From positions 494,720,812 to 494,784,811 of the forward strand of contig NC_133328.1 of the NCBI RefSeq assembly GCF_042186555.1: 64,000 bases of DNA. The letters run 5' to 3'. This DNA is from Aquarana catesbeiana (taxonomy: Eukaryota; Chordata; Amphibia; Anura; Ranidae). The translations under genes were made by a program, and so were the position numbers. The notes below the pieces were generated by a model. It worked only from the letters and a program-made list of their open reading frames with translations, did not search any database and was not told the origin of the DNA. Of this stretch, positions 42,914 through 54,637 are shown one piece after another. Every line of letters begins with the position of its first letter. Position 1 is the first letter of the stretch.

Positions 42914-44313
42914 ACTCTCGGAGTTGAGCTGCTCTCAAGCAGGAAAAAGGTCTTACATCTCTCTTGTTGTCCCCTCTGTACATGTAAGTGTTATCTGTCC
43001 TTGCCTTGGTGGCTCCTCTCACCATCTCTGGTGGACCGGCCGACTGGAAGACTTCCTTTTTTTTTTTTTTCTTTGAAGGAAATAGCCTCTGGCCCACTTA
43101 ATTTGACTTTCTTGTTCCCCCCTGGTCCGATGGCCTCATAGAAACACATCACGTTCCCACTAGCCGGGACTGATGTTCTACAGCCAGAGGCAGGGGGATA
43201 GCATACAGTTCTATAGGATGGACTCACCTGAAGGTTTATCTTTGAGAAGGGTCAGACCCCTTTGGCCCTATCACTATAAACTAGAGAAAGCAGGCTGTAT
43301 GAACATCTGCCCAGGGATCTCCCATTCGTTAAGTCCCTCTACTCCGACTAGTATCTCAATACAAATAACAACCATGGGTATATACGTTTTTGCTTTGATG
43401 TCTACAGCTGGTGTGAGAGTAGTCCCTAATGTGGGATTTGGAGGGGCTGGTTGGTAGCAAAATGGGTACAGGAAGAGGCCTCCCCTGTTTATGGGTCGGT
43501 CCAGGCCCTACGGACACCCTCCTCTTTTTTCCCATTTTAGAGTTCTGGTACGATGCCTGGTTCTTGGATGTTCATTTCTAATAACGTCAAGGGATGGGTA
43601 TCTACTTGGAGATGATGCTTTGCTGCAAATGGGTCCCCCCTTCGCCCTTCTCGCCCTGCCTCCCCCTCTCCCCTCCCCCCCCCCCGCACCCTCCTCCTCT
43701 CCCTTACCCATCTCCCCTCCTTCTCTTCCCCATCCACCTCCCACACCTTCCCTCACCCCCCCTTTTTTATTTTTTTGTGTTGGGGGGGAGAAAAATACCC
43801 CGGTGGAGGCGAGCGGTTCCTTTATTAGACAAAGCCAATAATAAAAGGTCGGAGACTGGTATAGTTTTCCCAATAACTTAGGTACTACTGAATGTCTCTT
43901 TATTATCTGTTAAAATGTTAAGAAATGTTGCGTTAAACTGTTTGTTACAATGTGATATTTTATGTGTCTTTTTGGAGCTATTTCATTTAAAAGAAGCCTA
44001 ACGTGATAATGCGGTACCGTACAGGACCGCTCCTACTGAGAAATGGGTTGGGGGGGCCCCGTGCTCCGGGAGCCCGAACTCTGAAGTGCCTTCCCCATTC
44101 CCCCATTAGGCCCTAGCTGCCCAAATAGGCAGTAACCCTCCTTTGGAGATTTAGTTTTCTCCCACCCCTCCCTCCTTGTCCTCCATTTCTCTCCTTTACT
44201 TTTTCTTTGCCCCCCTTTGTGTCCCTTTCCACTCTTTCCCTGCTGCTCTCCTATTCTAACCCATCTTCCTCCCCCCCCCCACACCACCTGGCAACCCGAC
44301 CCCGCCTATCTGA
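42914..44313 (+). other. LINE inter-ORF region
   Basis: 1.4 kb between ORF1 and ORF2. It contains a T-rich run near 43057-43070 and a strongly pyrimidine-rich tract at 43631-43775. No domain recognised; the 116- and 121-codon frames here come from low-complexity sequence. Confidence 0.55.
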
Positions 44314-45092
44314 CATGTCTCTAAAGTTTGTGTCCTGGAATGTGAAGGGCTTAAATGCTCCAGAGAAGAGAACTAGCTGCCTCACAGATCTTTGGAGGCA
44401 AAGACCTCAGGTAGTATTTTTGCAAGAGACCCATTTTCGGGCGGATAGTATCCCAAAACTCTTCAGTAAGCATTTTCCAATAGTGTACCATAGTGCATCA
44501 TCCTCCTCCAAATCTAAAGGGACGAGTATCCTTCTGGCCAAAACTTTGCCCTGGCAGCTGGGGGACCTCCATGCTGACCCCGAGGGTAGATACCTTTTTG
44601 TTAAAGGTACTCTTTAGTCGCAGACATATACCTTTGCGAACTTGTACTTGCCGAACGTGGACCAGCTTTCGGGGCTTGAATCATGCTTGGACGCACTGGT
44701 ATCCTTCACAGAGGGAACGTTGGTGTTAGGGGGCAACCTTAATCTTATCATTGATCCTCACAAAGACACTTCGACGGGCTCTTCGGAACCGAATCAGGGA
44801 ACTGTTGCATTCCCAACGATTAGTTGACATATGGCGGATTCTTCATGCGCAGGAGAGGGACTTCACCTTTTTCTCGGCAGCTCATAACTCATATTCCAGG
44901 ATTGATCTCTTCCTGGTCTCCCATGCTACAATCCCACATGTTTCGGGAGCACAGATTGGGCACATTGCGCTCTCAGACCATGCCCCGATCTCTCTGACCT
45001 TAAATTCGCAACTCCCGGCACCCAAATCAGCCACATGGCGACTAAACAAATCTCTTATCCAAGATCCTGAGGTTAGAGCAGACATTCTATGA
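44314..45092 (+). pseudogene. LINE ORF2, APE endonuclease domain (frameshifted)
   Basis: ATG at 44314 begins MSLKFVSWNVKGLNAP (metal-binding Asn). Then come VVFLQETHFR (catalytic Glu), a frameshift near 44617, LVLGGNLNLIIDP where APE domains have GDFN, another frame change near 44826, and SRIDLFLVS and ALSDHAPISL (SDH catalytic His). This nuclease nicks target DNA for target-primed reverse transcription. The frameshifts inactivate it. Confidence 0.85.
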
Positions 45093-46829
45093 GAATTAGG
45101 TCTCTTCTTCGAGAGTAACAAACAATCGGTCCCCAATCCTCTATTTGGTCAGCACACAAATGCTACGTAAGAGGAATATTCATTAAACATGGACACAGAC
45201 TCAAAGTAGCCAGAGAAAAAACGCTATCCGAGTTACTCGCAAAACTCCATGACTGTGAAAAACACCATAAAAATCACCCAGGGCCATAGAGGTAGAGGTA
45301 ACCAACATCCGGGAGCAAATCAGAGAGCATTCTTTATTCCATGCTAAAAATAGCCTCTTGAAGGTACGCAGAACCTTTTATGAGTTTGGAGATAAATGCA
45401 GCAGAACACTAGCAAATGCCCTACGGACCCATCGCAACATATCTTACATCCCCGCCTTATCTTCCTCCACAGGATCTAGAATTCATGACTCTGCAGAAAT
45501 GGCAGAGTCCTTCAGGGTACTCTATGAAGCACTTTATAACCTGCATTCTCAACCCTCGGGGGAACGGAACCAGAATAATTTAGACGCCTTAGAGACTTAC
45601 CTAGCGGCTGCGGACCTGCCCTCCCTCAACGAGGGGGAGGTAGATTTGCTATCGCAGCCTATTACTATGGACGAACTTACGATCGCTCTGGCTAACACTC
45701 CGACGGGGAAAGCACCCGGCCCCGACGGCTTCACAATCTCTTACTATAAAACCTTCCAAACTCAACTGGCAACCCATTTTGCTACTGCCTTCAATGCAAT
45801 ATTAGATAATCACGCCATACCGCCAGACATCCTGCAAGCCAGCATATCTGTCATCCCTAAGCCTGAGAAGGACCCGCTTTGCGCAAGTTACAGGCCTATC
45901 TCCCTTCTTAACTGTGATTTGAAATTATTCACAAAAATCCTGGCCGAACGAATAGGCTCTGTTCTCCAACGCATAATCCCACTAGACCAAGTGGGCTTTA
46001 TACGCAACAGAGAGGCACGAGACAACACCATTAGGACGATAAATGTGGTGGCAAGGGCCAAACGCCTTAACATCCCATTCATCTTGTTGTCTACAGACGC
46101 CGAAAAGACATTTGACAGGGTAAACTGGACCTTCCTCTTGGCCACTCTGCGACGCCTTGGCATGCCGGCCCCCATCCTATCCTGGATATTGGCCATATAC
46201 TCTTCCCCCACCGCAACAGTTAGAGTAAATGGGATGACCTCTAGCCCCTTTAAGATAAGTAATGGTATGAGACAGGGGTGCCCACTTTCCCCGCTCCTTT
46301 TCATAATTTCCCTAGAGCCCCTATTACAACATATTAGGCTTAACCTGGACATTAGAGGACTCAAATGAGCACTTATCATCATAAAATTGCTGCCTATGCG
46401 GATGACCTGTTATTTTACATCTCGGATCCTCATACGTCTCTCCCAATCTTATTATTGGCAATACGCCAGTATGGGGTACTGTCGGACTTTAAAATCAACC
46501 TCCAAAAGTCACAGGCACTAAACGTCTCTCTTATCCCAGGTTCCCGGGCTTCCATTTGCGGCAATTTCCCCTTCCGGTGGACTCCCCAGGCCATCCAATA
46601 CTTAGGCACTAAAATCCCCTGTGACTTACATCTCATTTATCAACTCAACTTTCAACCACTCCTGAGCGTCTTTGCCTCAGACCTAGACAGATGGAGGGGT
46701 CTGGCGGTCTCCTGGTTTGGTAGATGCAACGTCCTAAAAATGAATATCATGCCGAGACTGCTCTACCAAGCACTACCTGTTAGGATACCGCGGAACTTCT
46801 TTCGTAAGTTACGTTCAGTTTTTTTTTAG
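45093..46829 (+). pseudogene. LINE ORF2, reverse transcriptase domain
   Basis: The longest intact piece (45358-46368, 336 codons) has KVRRTFYEFGDKCSRTLA, then the non-LTR RT blocks GKAPGPDGFTISYYKTF, YRPISLLNCDLKLFTKILAERI, DQVGFIRNREARDNT, LSTDAEKTFDRVNW (catalytic Asp) and GMRQGCPLSPLLFIISLEPL. A stop at 46366-46368 and a frame change lead into IAAYADDLLFYI with YADD at 46395-46406. The thumb region follows to about 46829. L1-clade by the ISLL, EKTFDRV and YADD style. Region 45093-45357 is the frameshifted linker. Confidence 0.9.
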
Positions 46830-48080
46830 ATTTGTCTGGCAGGGTAAACCCCCGAGGCGCAAGAGATCACTTTTACAACGGCCAAAATCCAGGGGAGGCG
46901 TTGGTCTCCCTGACCCAGCTCTATACTACACAGCAGTCCACATGAACAGAGTTGTGGACTGGTGCAGGCACTCATCACATAAGCTGTGGATTGGGTTAGA
47001 ACAGGAAACAGTCCCGTTCCCCATTGAGGGTCTACCCTGGAGTGGAACTCATTCTTCCAGATCCTCTTCTTCCCACCCATTGATTGAGCCCACCCTACAG
47101 GAGCTTCGCAGATACTTCAAGATAGCAGGGACGCCCAGTTATCTCTCCCCACTGATGCCCATAATTGGGCACCCGGACTTCCTACCAGGCCTCTCTGATA
47201 GGTCCTTCCGGCTCCACTTAGATCGGAGTCTAGTTAGAGCCTTCTCTTTTTGTGAGCCATCGGAATGGAGCGATCCTTCTAGCATATATCCTAGCTTTAA
47301 CTCCTCCATACTGGGCAAATGGAAGATCTTACTATTCACACACTTTCGCAGATCCCTTCCGGAGATCGGCGGTTTCTGTAGACAACCAACCCCCTTTGAA
47401 GAATAATGCTTAGGAGAAGAGCCAGTACAGAAATCCCTTTTTCACTCTTACAATATCTTACTGACCCATACGTCCCAACAAGATCCCCCATACTTGAGGA
47501 AGTGGGAGAGAGATCTTAACACTACGTTTACAGAAGATCAAAAAACCGAATCCTCTTTTTCGCACTTAAATCATCCTTATGTAGCAAATACCAAGAAGTC
47601 ACCTTCAAAATTTTGACGCGATGGTACAGGACAGCCTCTGTGCTAGCGTCCATATTTCCGGGACACAGCCCCCTGTGCTGGAGATGTGGCACACAGAACG
47701 GCACATTACTTCACATTTTCTGGGAGTGCCCGGTCTTGACTCCTTTCTGGAGACAGGTCTTGGGAATCATTTACAAACTTACTGATGTGGCTCTTCAGGA
47801 CAATCCAGCAGCAGTACTCTTGAATCTGACTCCGAAGTCCAATAAGAGTTACTGCAAATCTTTATTGAAACACCTCTTGAATGCGGCCAGGGCATGTGTC
47901 CCCAGCATGTGGAAGCAGCGGTCCCTTCCGACAGTGATACAATGGTTTAGTAGGGTTTGTGATATTCAGCAAATGGAACACCTTACAGCTGCTCTCAAGG
48001 AAAAGGAGGAGGAATATAGCACTCGATGGACACAATGGGATCTGTTTAGTTTTTCAGATGAGTATAAGTCCTATATGTAG
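46830..48080 (+). pseudogene. LINE ORF2 C-terminal region
   Basis: After a frameshift at the T run (46820-46827) a frame gives FVWQGKPPRRKRSLL and VGLPDPALYYTAVHM, typical post-RT sequence. There are further breaks near 47403. The end holds CWRCGTQNGTLLHIFWEC, a C-x2-C-x8-H-x4-C motif characteristic of L1/Tx1 ORF2 tails, and stops at 48078-48080. Confidence 0.82.
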
Positions 48081-48722
48081 GCATCCTGTCCCTGGATGAT
48101 TAGGGGCCTTGGGTCGTCGGCCTCACCAGAACCCCATACCCACCCTCCCCTTCCTTCTTACTTCCCCACACTTGTTCCTCCTTATTTCTATCCCTTTCTT
48201 CCTTCAATGACACCACTAGTGTCATTCACCTTTTTTCCCCGTTATTAAGAAAAACTCCCGGATTGCAGTACCCCATTTTGGTACCACTCCTATGTTCATA
48301 GGATTGAGAACCATATTTTATATAGAATACAACACTTAGAATCAATTCACTATAAGATAGCAGCGGGCTATTTGGCCAAGTGGAATAAGCATGTATTACC
48401 CCAAGGGGAGTCACTTATCCCGCAGGTAGTCTTACCGCATTGTTGATACACCCTCATTGGACTTATGTTTAGTTTATGTTTATTTTTAACTCGAGATGGA
48501 GTGTTCTCTCTCCTGTACTGCTAGATATAACAGGTTGGATTCGTTCACCTGCGACTTTTTGCCTCATTAGCACATTCCAATGGAACATTGCCTACTGTCA
48601 CGCCAATGTACACTTGAATTATTTGTGAATGACATTTAACAGAAACATTTAACTGTCACGCTGTATTCCTTGTTTAATTGTATATTCTGCCTTCCTTAAA
48701 TAAAGATTTAAAAAAAAAAAAA
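48081..48722 (+). other. LINE 3' UTR and poly(A) tail
   Basis: AATAAA in TTAAATAAAGATTTAAAAA at about 48699-48704, then an A run ending near 48723. No coding signal. Confidence 0.7.
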
Positions 48723-49406
48723 ATAGCATCCTTAATTACAGGGAATAAGATTAACTACAGGTGTCGTTTGTTCCGCCTCCCAACCCCGGTACGCAGGGGG
48801 AGACCATGGCCGCCACCAGCAGGCCTCGTGTGGTTCCCTCGGCGTCCCTGAATGCGAAACCCCGACCACTGTCGTCACCTCCGCCGTAAGATACGTGACG
48901 TCACAACGCCGCACACACACGCGGACGTGCCCGCGTGCGCGCACCACACGCAACGCCCGGAGGTGATCAGGGATGCCGGCCACTCAGCACAGGACCTGAA
49001 AGCTAGTAGAGATCATTAAATTAGCAGTGATTTCCACTTCTAGAGACATCCCACAAGTATGGAATATGCATAGTTACATTGGTCCAAAATGCTATACCTG
49101 GAATACTTCTTTAAAACCCTTTGACGCTATTAACTTATCCTCATTCCATTTCTCAAAATGTTATGTTGTGCTGCCACAGCAGTCTGTTTACTTTAATTAT
49201 TTTTTATTGGCTTAGACATAGCGACACTTTGTTCAAACAACTAGCATTTCATTGATTTTTAGGCATGCACCCAACTGCCCGTGGTGCCAAAACTCAGGGT
49301 AAAAATAAAGCACAGGTGTAGCACTCACTATGGGGAACTAATGCATCCAGACATTGAATCAACATGCAGGTGCCCAGGCTCAGGGTATCCTCCCACACTA
49401 AAAAAA
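48723..49406. other. No gene; CpG-rich patch
   Basis: 48780-48990 is GC- and CpG-rich (GTGACGTCACAACGCCGC, then CGCACACACACGCGG), unlike its AT-rich neighbours. It may be an undefined repeat head. No open frame of note. Confidence 0.4.
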
Positions 49407-49676
49407 TGTGTTATAAAGTAATCCAAAATAGGACTAAATCATCTCACTAGACAGCGCTAATGTTGAGCGATTGAAATATGTGGCCAACAACACATGCAAA
49501 GGAAAATCATATAACAGAAAAGTCCCTTAGGAGAAAGTCCCTTATATAGGGTAGTGATGTAAAGTTCAGGGTGTAGTTCAAAACATAAAAAAATCAGGTG
49601 ATCATGAAATCAATCCTCCGCATGTACCTTCCACCGATCACTACGAACTCCACCCGGTGCAAAACACTCTCCCCCT
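49407..49676. repeat. Inverted copy of 54638-54906
   Basis: Starts TGTGTTATAAAGTAATCC and ends GCAAAACACTCTCCCCCT. The reverse complement occurs at 54638-54906 with only a few differences. Serves as the left terminal repeat of the PLE. Confidence 0.88.
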
Positions 49677-51029
49677 AGGGGGTTAAACTCACCAGAAATG
49701 GGGAGTAATAAAGCATTCAGAATAATCACTCTTTGCCAGCAGTTGTCAACATCACTTCATGAAGGGTCACAGATTTTCAGGGCTCATATTAAATCAAGGA
49801 ACGGAGAGAAAAGTGCACATAGCGTAATCCCGTTTATTGACAGAAAGCCCTTCCACACAAAAAGACAGCAACCCCCCTTCAATAAAATACGTACATCAAG
49901 TAAGCATAAAAGAGAGCAATCAATCAGACAGGCAGGTAGTGTAAGTGTGCAAACTTCACCGAGAGATGTCAGCGCCGCTACACAAGAGATGTTGGATACT
50001 TCCTGGTTGTGCAGTTGACTCAGGTGGAGCGCACACGTCACTTCCTACGTCGCGTAAGCCACGCTCTGACGCGTTTCGTCATATCCTGACTTCAACAGAG
50101 GGCGTGGCTACACGACGAGTTGGTCAGCTTAAATATCCCTTTACAACCCGCCCAGCCAATCACAGCGAAACTCGGGTGCCGGCGGGTGCACGTCGCCAGC
50201 CCCGGCCTCACTGACGGCTTATAATAGACGGTGCACAGGGGCATAAGGACACTGCACATATTAAACACATTTAGACAAGCACATAAATTAGAGCTGGTAA
50301 ACAAATGGACATAAAAGAACTTAAACTAGAGACATTTAAATCCCTATCTATAACATCAGCTAATCTTATGCAGCATAACATTATAGGCTGTCACTATGCA
50401 GCAATAAATGTTTACTCGAAAGCCGCACCGTAAATAGGATAGCGATCTGGTGCATTTTACAGTCATATTGATAAATCTCAAAAACATAATTGCTTAAAAT
50501 AAATGTGCACAATAAAAGTGTAAATAACAACCCAAAATAGATTGTATTGAAAAATCACTGCACCATTGCGCACATATACACAGTAAAAAGACATATATAT
50601 TAATGTATAAAAAAGAAAGAACCTCAATGCACAAATGATGCTGTAAAGGGTCCTTACCCAATAGCAATTAAACTATAAAGCTGAATAGGTTTTAATGGTT
50701 AAACTAAAACACAAAATAATTAAAGAAAAAAATATATATAAAAATACAGGAGGCTGAAAAATCCTAAAAAGGAGACTAAGAAATCGCATAATAATAAAAG
50801 AGCAAGATTAATCCGTATCGTTTTAAAAAATCGCATAATAATAAAAAAGCAAAACTAATCCATATCTTTTGAAAAAATCCATAGTCGTACCAAAAGCACT
50901 ACTGTAAGGAAAGCAGGAATATACTAGAGGCCTAAAGAACATACTTGAACAACAGTCGAAAGGACAGCATCAGACTGCTCACAGAACCACTAATAATAGA
51001 CGGATAAGGCAAAACATTAATCGCAGATA
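49677..51029 (-). other. PLE 3' non-coding region
   Basis: AT-rich, with repeated TAAAAAATCGCATAATAATAAAA (two tandem copies around 50780-50860). Contains the hammerhead-like motif. No gene. Confidence 0.5.
50058..50108 (-). ncRNA. Hammerhead ribozyme-like motif with full stem I
   Basis: Minus strand: GCCACGCCCT, CTGTTGA (50098-50092), stem II GTCA/TGAC (50090-50087 with 50081-50078), GAAAC (50077-50073), GCGTC, then AGAGCGTGGC. Stem I pairs nine of ten positions (50099-50108 with 50067-50058). ACGCGT is a perfect palindrome before the cleavage C. The only core deviation is U for A in box I (CUGUUGA), likely reducing or abolishing cleavage. Same strand as the PLE frame. Confidence 0.65.
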
Positions 51030-52877
51030 TTAGTAATCACTTATAAAGCAGTTGATATCTAGGTCAACGTTTAATCCCCTTGGTGATAAAGTATCGACCA
51101 AGAAGATCCACTGGGTCTCTCTTCTCGACAGATCACGAATCAAGTTAGAGCCCCTCCACTTTGGCTTCAAGTGATCAACACCCCAGAATTTAAGGCCTGA
51201 GGGATCCTGGTTATGTTTTAACTTGAAATGGAGCGATACATTATGGTCTTTAAAACCACTTTTTATGTTTACTATGTGTTCTGCGATTCTGACCCTCAAC
51301 AGCCTTTTGGTGCGTCCTATATAAATAAGACCACAAGGACATTGCATAGCGTAAACGACATAGGCCGTGTTGCATGTAATGAATTCATTTATAGTGAATT
51401 CTCTACCATTAGAAGTAGACGTAAAGCTTTCCAAAGCCCTCATTGGTCTGTCCACTTCTCTACATGCACTACACCTTCTACAGCTATAGAACCCTTTTTT
51501 GTCCCAGAAAGTTAATGGTCTGGACGGGGGGTCCAACACTTTCCGTACTATTCTGTCCGCAAAGCTGTGGGATCTTCTGTAAATAAATTTGGGCCTACAC
51601 GGTAGAACTGGGCACAATGTTTTATCCATGCGTAGCACATGCCAGTGGGCATTAAGAATGTCTTCCACCTCCCTATACTGGGAGTGAAACCCTGAAATGA
51701 AGCTCCACTCATAATTGTCGGTATTCTGGACCTTTGGTCGATCATCTAAAAAGGAACCTCTGGGTTGCACAGCCAACTCCTGAATAGTGGAGTCCAAAAC
51801 CCCCTCCACATATCCCTTTTCCACAAACTTTTTTTTGACAATCTGAGCCTGCCTCAAGAAGTCAGCATCCTCAGAACAGTTCCTTTTTACCCTAGTGAGC
51901 TGCCCCTTGGGTATGTTTTTTAACCACTTAGGGTGATGCCCACTGCTAATAGGCAAATAGCTGTTAGAATCTGTGGGCTTGAAGTAAACTTTAGTGCCCA
52001 GTCCATCACCTTGTCTAAAGATGTTTACATCCAAAAAATGAATGTCGCTTTGACTAAAATCACTGGTCAGTCTGATGTTGTTATTATTGGAGTTAAGCTC
52101 ATTCAGGAATTCCTGCAAGCTATCACTGGACCCTTCCCAGATAAAAAACAGGTCATCAATGTACCTCTTGTATAGCAAAAGCTGAGTGCGGGCAGTGGAG
52201 AATATCGTTTTATCCTCCCATTCCCCCATAAACAAATTTGCTATGCTTGGGGCAAATTTTGTCCCCATAGCAACACCTCTGCGTTGGGAGAAAAATTGAC
52301 CATCAAACCAGAAAAAGTTATGGCTTAGACAGAAGTCTAGCGCATTTCTAATAAAAACTTTCTGGTTATGTGGCAAGTCATCCCGCTGGCAGAGAGCCCA
52401 ATTGAGGGCTAAGAGGGCATCATCATGTTGTATGATTGAATAGAGAGATGCCACGTCAGCTGTTACTAGGTACAGTTCTTGTTTCCCTGTTAAATTCACC
52501 TGTTGCAGGATCTGCAGGAGACTCTTAGTGTCTCTCAGATACGCCTTAGTGCGTATAACACTCTCCTGAAGAAAGCGGTCAAAGTACTGGCCCATCCGAG
52601 ACGTGATAGAACCAATACCATTGACTATCGGTCTCCCTGGAGGCCTGTTCAGATCCTTATGTATCTTAGGCAAGGTGTAAATCGTGGGGATTCTGCTATC
52701 ACTCGGCACAAGATACCTTCTTTCTCTGTTAGACAGAACCCCCATTGAAAAGCCCATTTCAACTAGGTTCCTAAGATCCTTTTCATACTGTACAGTAGGG
52801 TCCTTAGCTAATTTCACATATGTTTCATCATCATTTAACATTTCAGTGAGCTGATTCACATAAAAATCCTTGTTCAA
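51030..52877 (-). CDS. Penelope RT and GIY-YIG endonuclease
   Basis: 615 codons, uninterrupted, but not the true N-terminus: the frame continues upstream across a C13 run into 52883-53182. RT landmarks: RRYLVPSDSRIPTIYTLPKIHK, PPGRPIVNGIGSITSRMGQY, YLVTADVASLYSIIQHDDAL (first Asp), SQRRGVAMGTKFAPSIANLFMGEWE and YIDD at residues 239-242. The C-terminus has the GIY-YIG nuclease: YVVYAMQCPCGLIYIGRTKR (about 506-525) then RIAEHIVNIKSG and HNVSLHF. Closest style is the Poseidon/Neptune-like EN+ PLEs. The RT is related to telomerase RT; the nuclease primes insertion. Confidence 0.92.
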   Translation of the reverse strand: MNKDFYVNQLTEMLNDDETYVKLAKDPTVQYEKDLRNLVEMGFSMGVLSNRERRYLVPSDSRIPTIYTLPKIHKDLNRPPGRPIVNGIGSITSRMGQYFDRFLQESVIRTKAYLRDTKSLLQILQQVNLTGKQELYLVTADVASLYSIIQHDDALLALNWALCQRDDLPHNQKVFIRNALDFCLSHNFFWFDGQFFSQRRGVAMGTKFAPSIANLFMGEWEDKTIFSTARTQLLLYKRYIDDLFFIWEGSSDSLQEFLNELNSNNNNIRLTSDFSQSDIHFLDVNIFRQGDGLGTKVYFKPTDSNSYLPISSGHHPKWLKNIPKGQLTRVKRNCSEDADFLRQAQIVKKKFVEKGYVEGVLDSTIQELAVQPRGSFLDDRPKVQNTDNYEWSFISGFHSQYREVEDILNAHWHVLRMDKTLCPVLPCRPKFIYRRSHSFADRIVRKVLDPPSRPLTFWDKKGFYSCRRCSACREVDRPMRALESFTSTSNGREFTINEFITCNTAYVVYAMQCPCGLIYIGRTKRLLRVRIAEHIVNIKSGFKDHNVSLHFKLKHNQDPSGLKFWGVDHLKPKWRGSNLIRDLSRRETQWIFLVDTLSPRGLNVDLDINCFISDY

Positions 52878-52882
52878 AATAA

Positions 52883-53182
52883 CTACCCCCCCCCCCCCTT
52901 GTCAGCTGGCCTAATGACTGTCTCCTTCCTTTTCTCTAGCAAGGAGATCCCATCCATAATATGTTGGGGATTAACATTCTTTTTTGGTGCAAGCTGCTCT
53001 AAATCGCGCATCACCAACCCCTTGAACACCTCAATGTGTTGGTTGGCGCTATTAAGTGGGTTAAACAGGGACCTATTTTTGAGCCCACTGTCCACAGGCC
53101 CTGACTTACTCACCACAGACGGTCGGGGATCTTTGTTAAGAAAATACTTTTTAATATTGACTTTCCTCATGTACTTATGCAC
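52883..53182 (-). pseudogene. Upstream part of PLE RT, out of frame
   Basis: PRPSVVSKSGPVDSGLKNRS, RDLEQLAPKK and ETVIRPADKGGGG. The last block is the conserved PLE motif RPADKGG-VVI, which continues as VVILNKDFYV in the other frame across the G run (C13 on the plus strand, 52886-52898). Eleven Gs would keep frame; thirteen are present. Confidence 0.82.
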
Positions 53183-53918
53183 ATCAATAAAGACGTCAAA
53201 CTTGTTAATGGGCCTTTTCAGGCCACATTTTCAACCTAGATGTAAGATGTTCGTCTCTTTATGGGATAAAGTCGCATTACTTAGATTAAAAATGCCTCCT
53301 ATTCCTGCTCTCTCCTTCTTTTTTTGGGCCCTTCTCCCTGCTCTGCACCCCCTTGTTCTTCTCTCCACTGGTTGGGATAATAGGGGTACTCGTCCTCCCG
53401 CCGCGGCTGTTCCCTCCATGGTGGTGCATGGTATTCCTGTCTCGGCCATCCCTGACCCGGAGGCCTCCCCCTTCGGTGAGAGTTCCCCCGACCCCGTTTC
53501 TGCCAACCCCTCCCTCTCCCTAAAAAAGGACGGGGTGAATACTCCCCAGTTCTCTCTCCATTCCCTCTTAAAGGGCCAAATCTATTATGTGTAGGGACTT
53601 GGTAATGGCTAGTGGAAGGTGAATAACTCTGTGGTTGTTAGTTCCATTCCTCCTATCATTATTTCTTCCATAACCAGCATCCCCCCTATTAGGGGTGGTA
53701 CAGACATCAGCAGGGTAATTAGGTCTCTCAACTTTCTTGTTACCGCCAGCATGAGCACCCATGCTAGAAGGTTTATTTATGCGATTGCATGGGCCATCTG
53801 CAGGTGCCCCAATAGCATTGTTAGTCCCGCTAACGGGTGTTTTAGATTGTTGCCAGAGATACACAGAACTGGACCTGAAATCATTCAGGTCCCTATGAAA
53901 CTTCTTAGCCTTCTTCTT
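53183..53918 (-). pseudogene. PLE linker region, frame-broken
   Basis: Minus-strand frames 53231-53506 and 53568-53864 are Gly/Asn/Arg-rich. They are likely the disordered linker between N-terminal and RT domains. A change of frame is needed near 53900 (after KKLEKIDRDT). Confidence 0.5.
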
Positions 53919-54372
53919 CTATGTATCTCTGTCAATCTTTTCAAGCTTTTTTTTAATACGAGTGTTAAAATCTATTACTTGTTGGGTATCCTTCACAGGG
54001 TCAAGCTGCAAGCGAAATTCATTAATTTTACCCTCCAAGATGGACATTTTTTTACGTTTTCGAGCCAGAACCAAGTCCTGCAATTTAAAACCCATACCAG
54101 TAAAAAACTCGAACCATTCTTGCATAGATTCAGGGTCATCTAGACCATCTTGGGGGGCTACCTCCCATCTCAGGCTTCTAACTATAATTTTCTCTTTAAT
54201 GTACTGCTCAAATGTGCAGATGTCCCACCAAGTGCGGACTTGTTTTTCTAGCACATTCCCCAAAGCAGTAAGCACTCCATTAATATTAGATTGTGCAGTA
54301 GCCTGCTCATTGATTGCAAAAATCGTGTTAATATCAATCGTTCTACTACTCAGGAACTGTAAAGCGTCCATG
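53919..54372 (-). CDS. PLE N-terminal domain
   Basis: From ATG 54372 (MDALQFLSSRTIDINTIFAI). It contains VRTWWDICTFEQYIKEKIIV and FTGMGFKLQDLVLARKRKKM, then a charged segment with coiled-coil character (LEGKINEFRLQLDPVKD to KKKLEKIDRDT). PLE proteins carry such a poorly characterised N-terminal region before RT. An ATG 35 nt upstream (54407) is also in frame; I prefer 54372 because homologous-looking sequence begins there. Confidence 0.6.
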
Positions 54373-54401
54373 GCTGCCAAGGAAAAAAGAGAAACAAAGA
54401 A

Positions 54402-54631
54402 ATGCAAAAATAGAAGTGTTTCACCAGACCTGCAGAAACACCACTCAGCACCAGGTCACCACACTGATCCAAAAATGTAGATATAAATAAAGATATATAT
54501 AAAAATCTTATTGAACATTCAAAAATGCATACATGTGAATAAACATCGATATGCGACCACAATATCATTCATATACACATAAATGAAATTAAACTCCACT
54601 TTGCCTGTCAAGCAGAGAGGAGACCCGAAAG
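54402..54631. repeat. Inverted repeat, left arm (PLE 5' UTR)
   Basis: ATGCAAAAATAGAAGTGTTTC to GGAGACCCGAAAG. Its reverse complement occupies 54954-55183 with about three differences, giving a 230-bp-arm hairpin with a 322-bp loop. Confidence 0.9.
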
Positions 54632-54637
54632 AGGGGG

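Larger units (their letters stand above)
41669..48722 (+). mobile_element. L1/Tx1-type LINE, near full length, inactivated
   Basis: ORF1 (41669-42913), a long inter-ORF region, ORF2 (44314-48080; endonuclease, RT, C-terminal Cys-His motif), a 3' UTR and a poly(A) tail at about 48710-48722 after AATAAA. One stop in ORF1 and several frameshifts in ORF2 make it non-autonomous. No target duplication was established because the 5' end is uncertain. Confidence 0.88.

Noticed and set aside
43491..43881. Pro/Ser-rich frames of about 100-120 codons
   Set aside because: Low-complexity pyrimidine tract between LINE ORF1 and ORF2.
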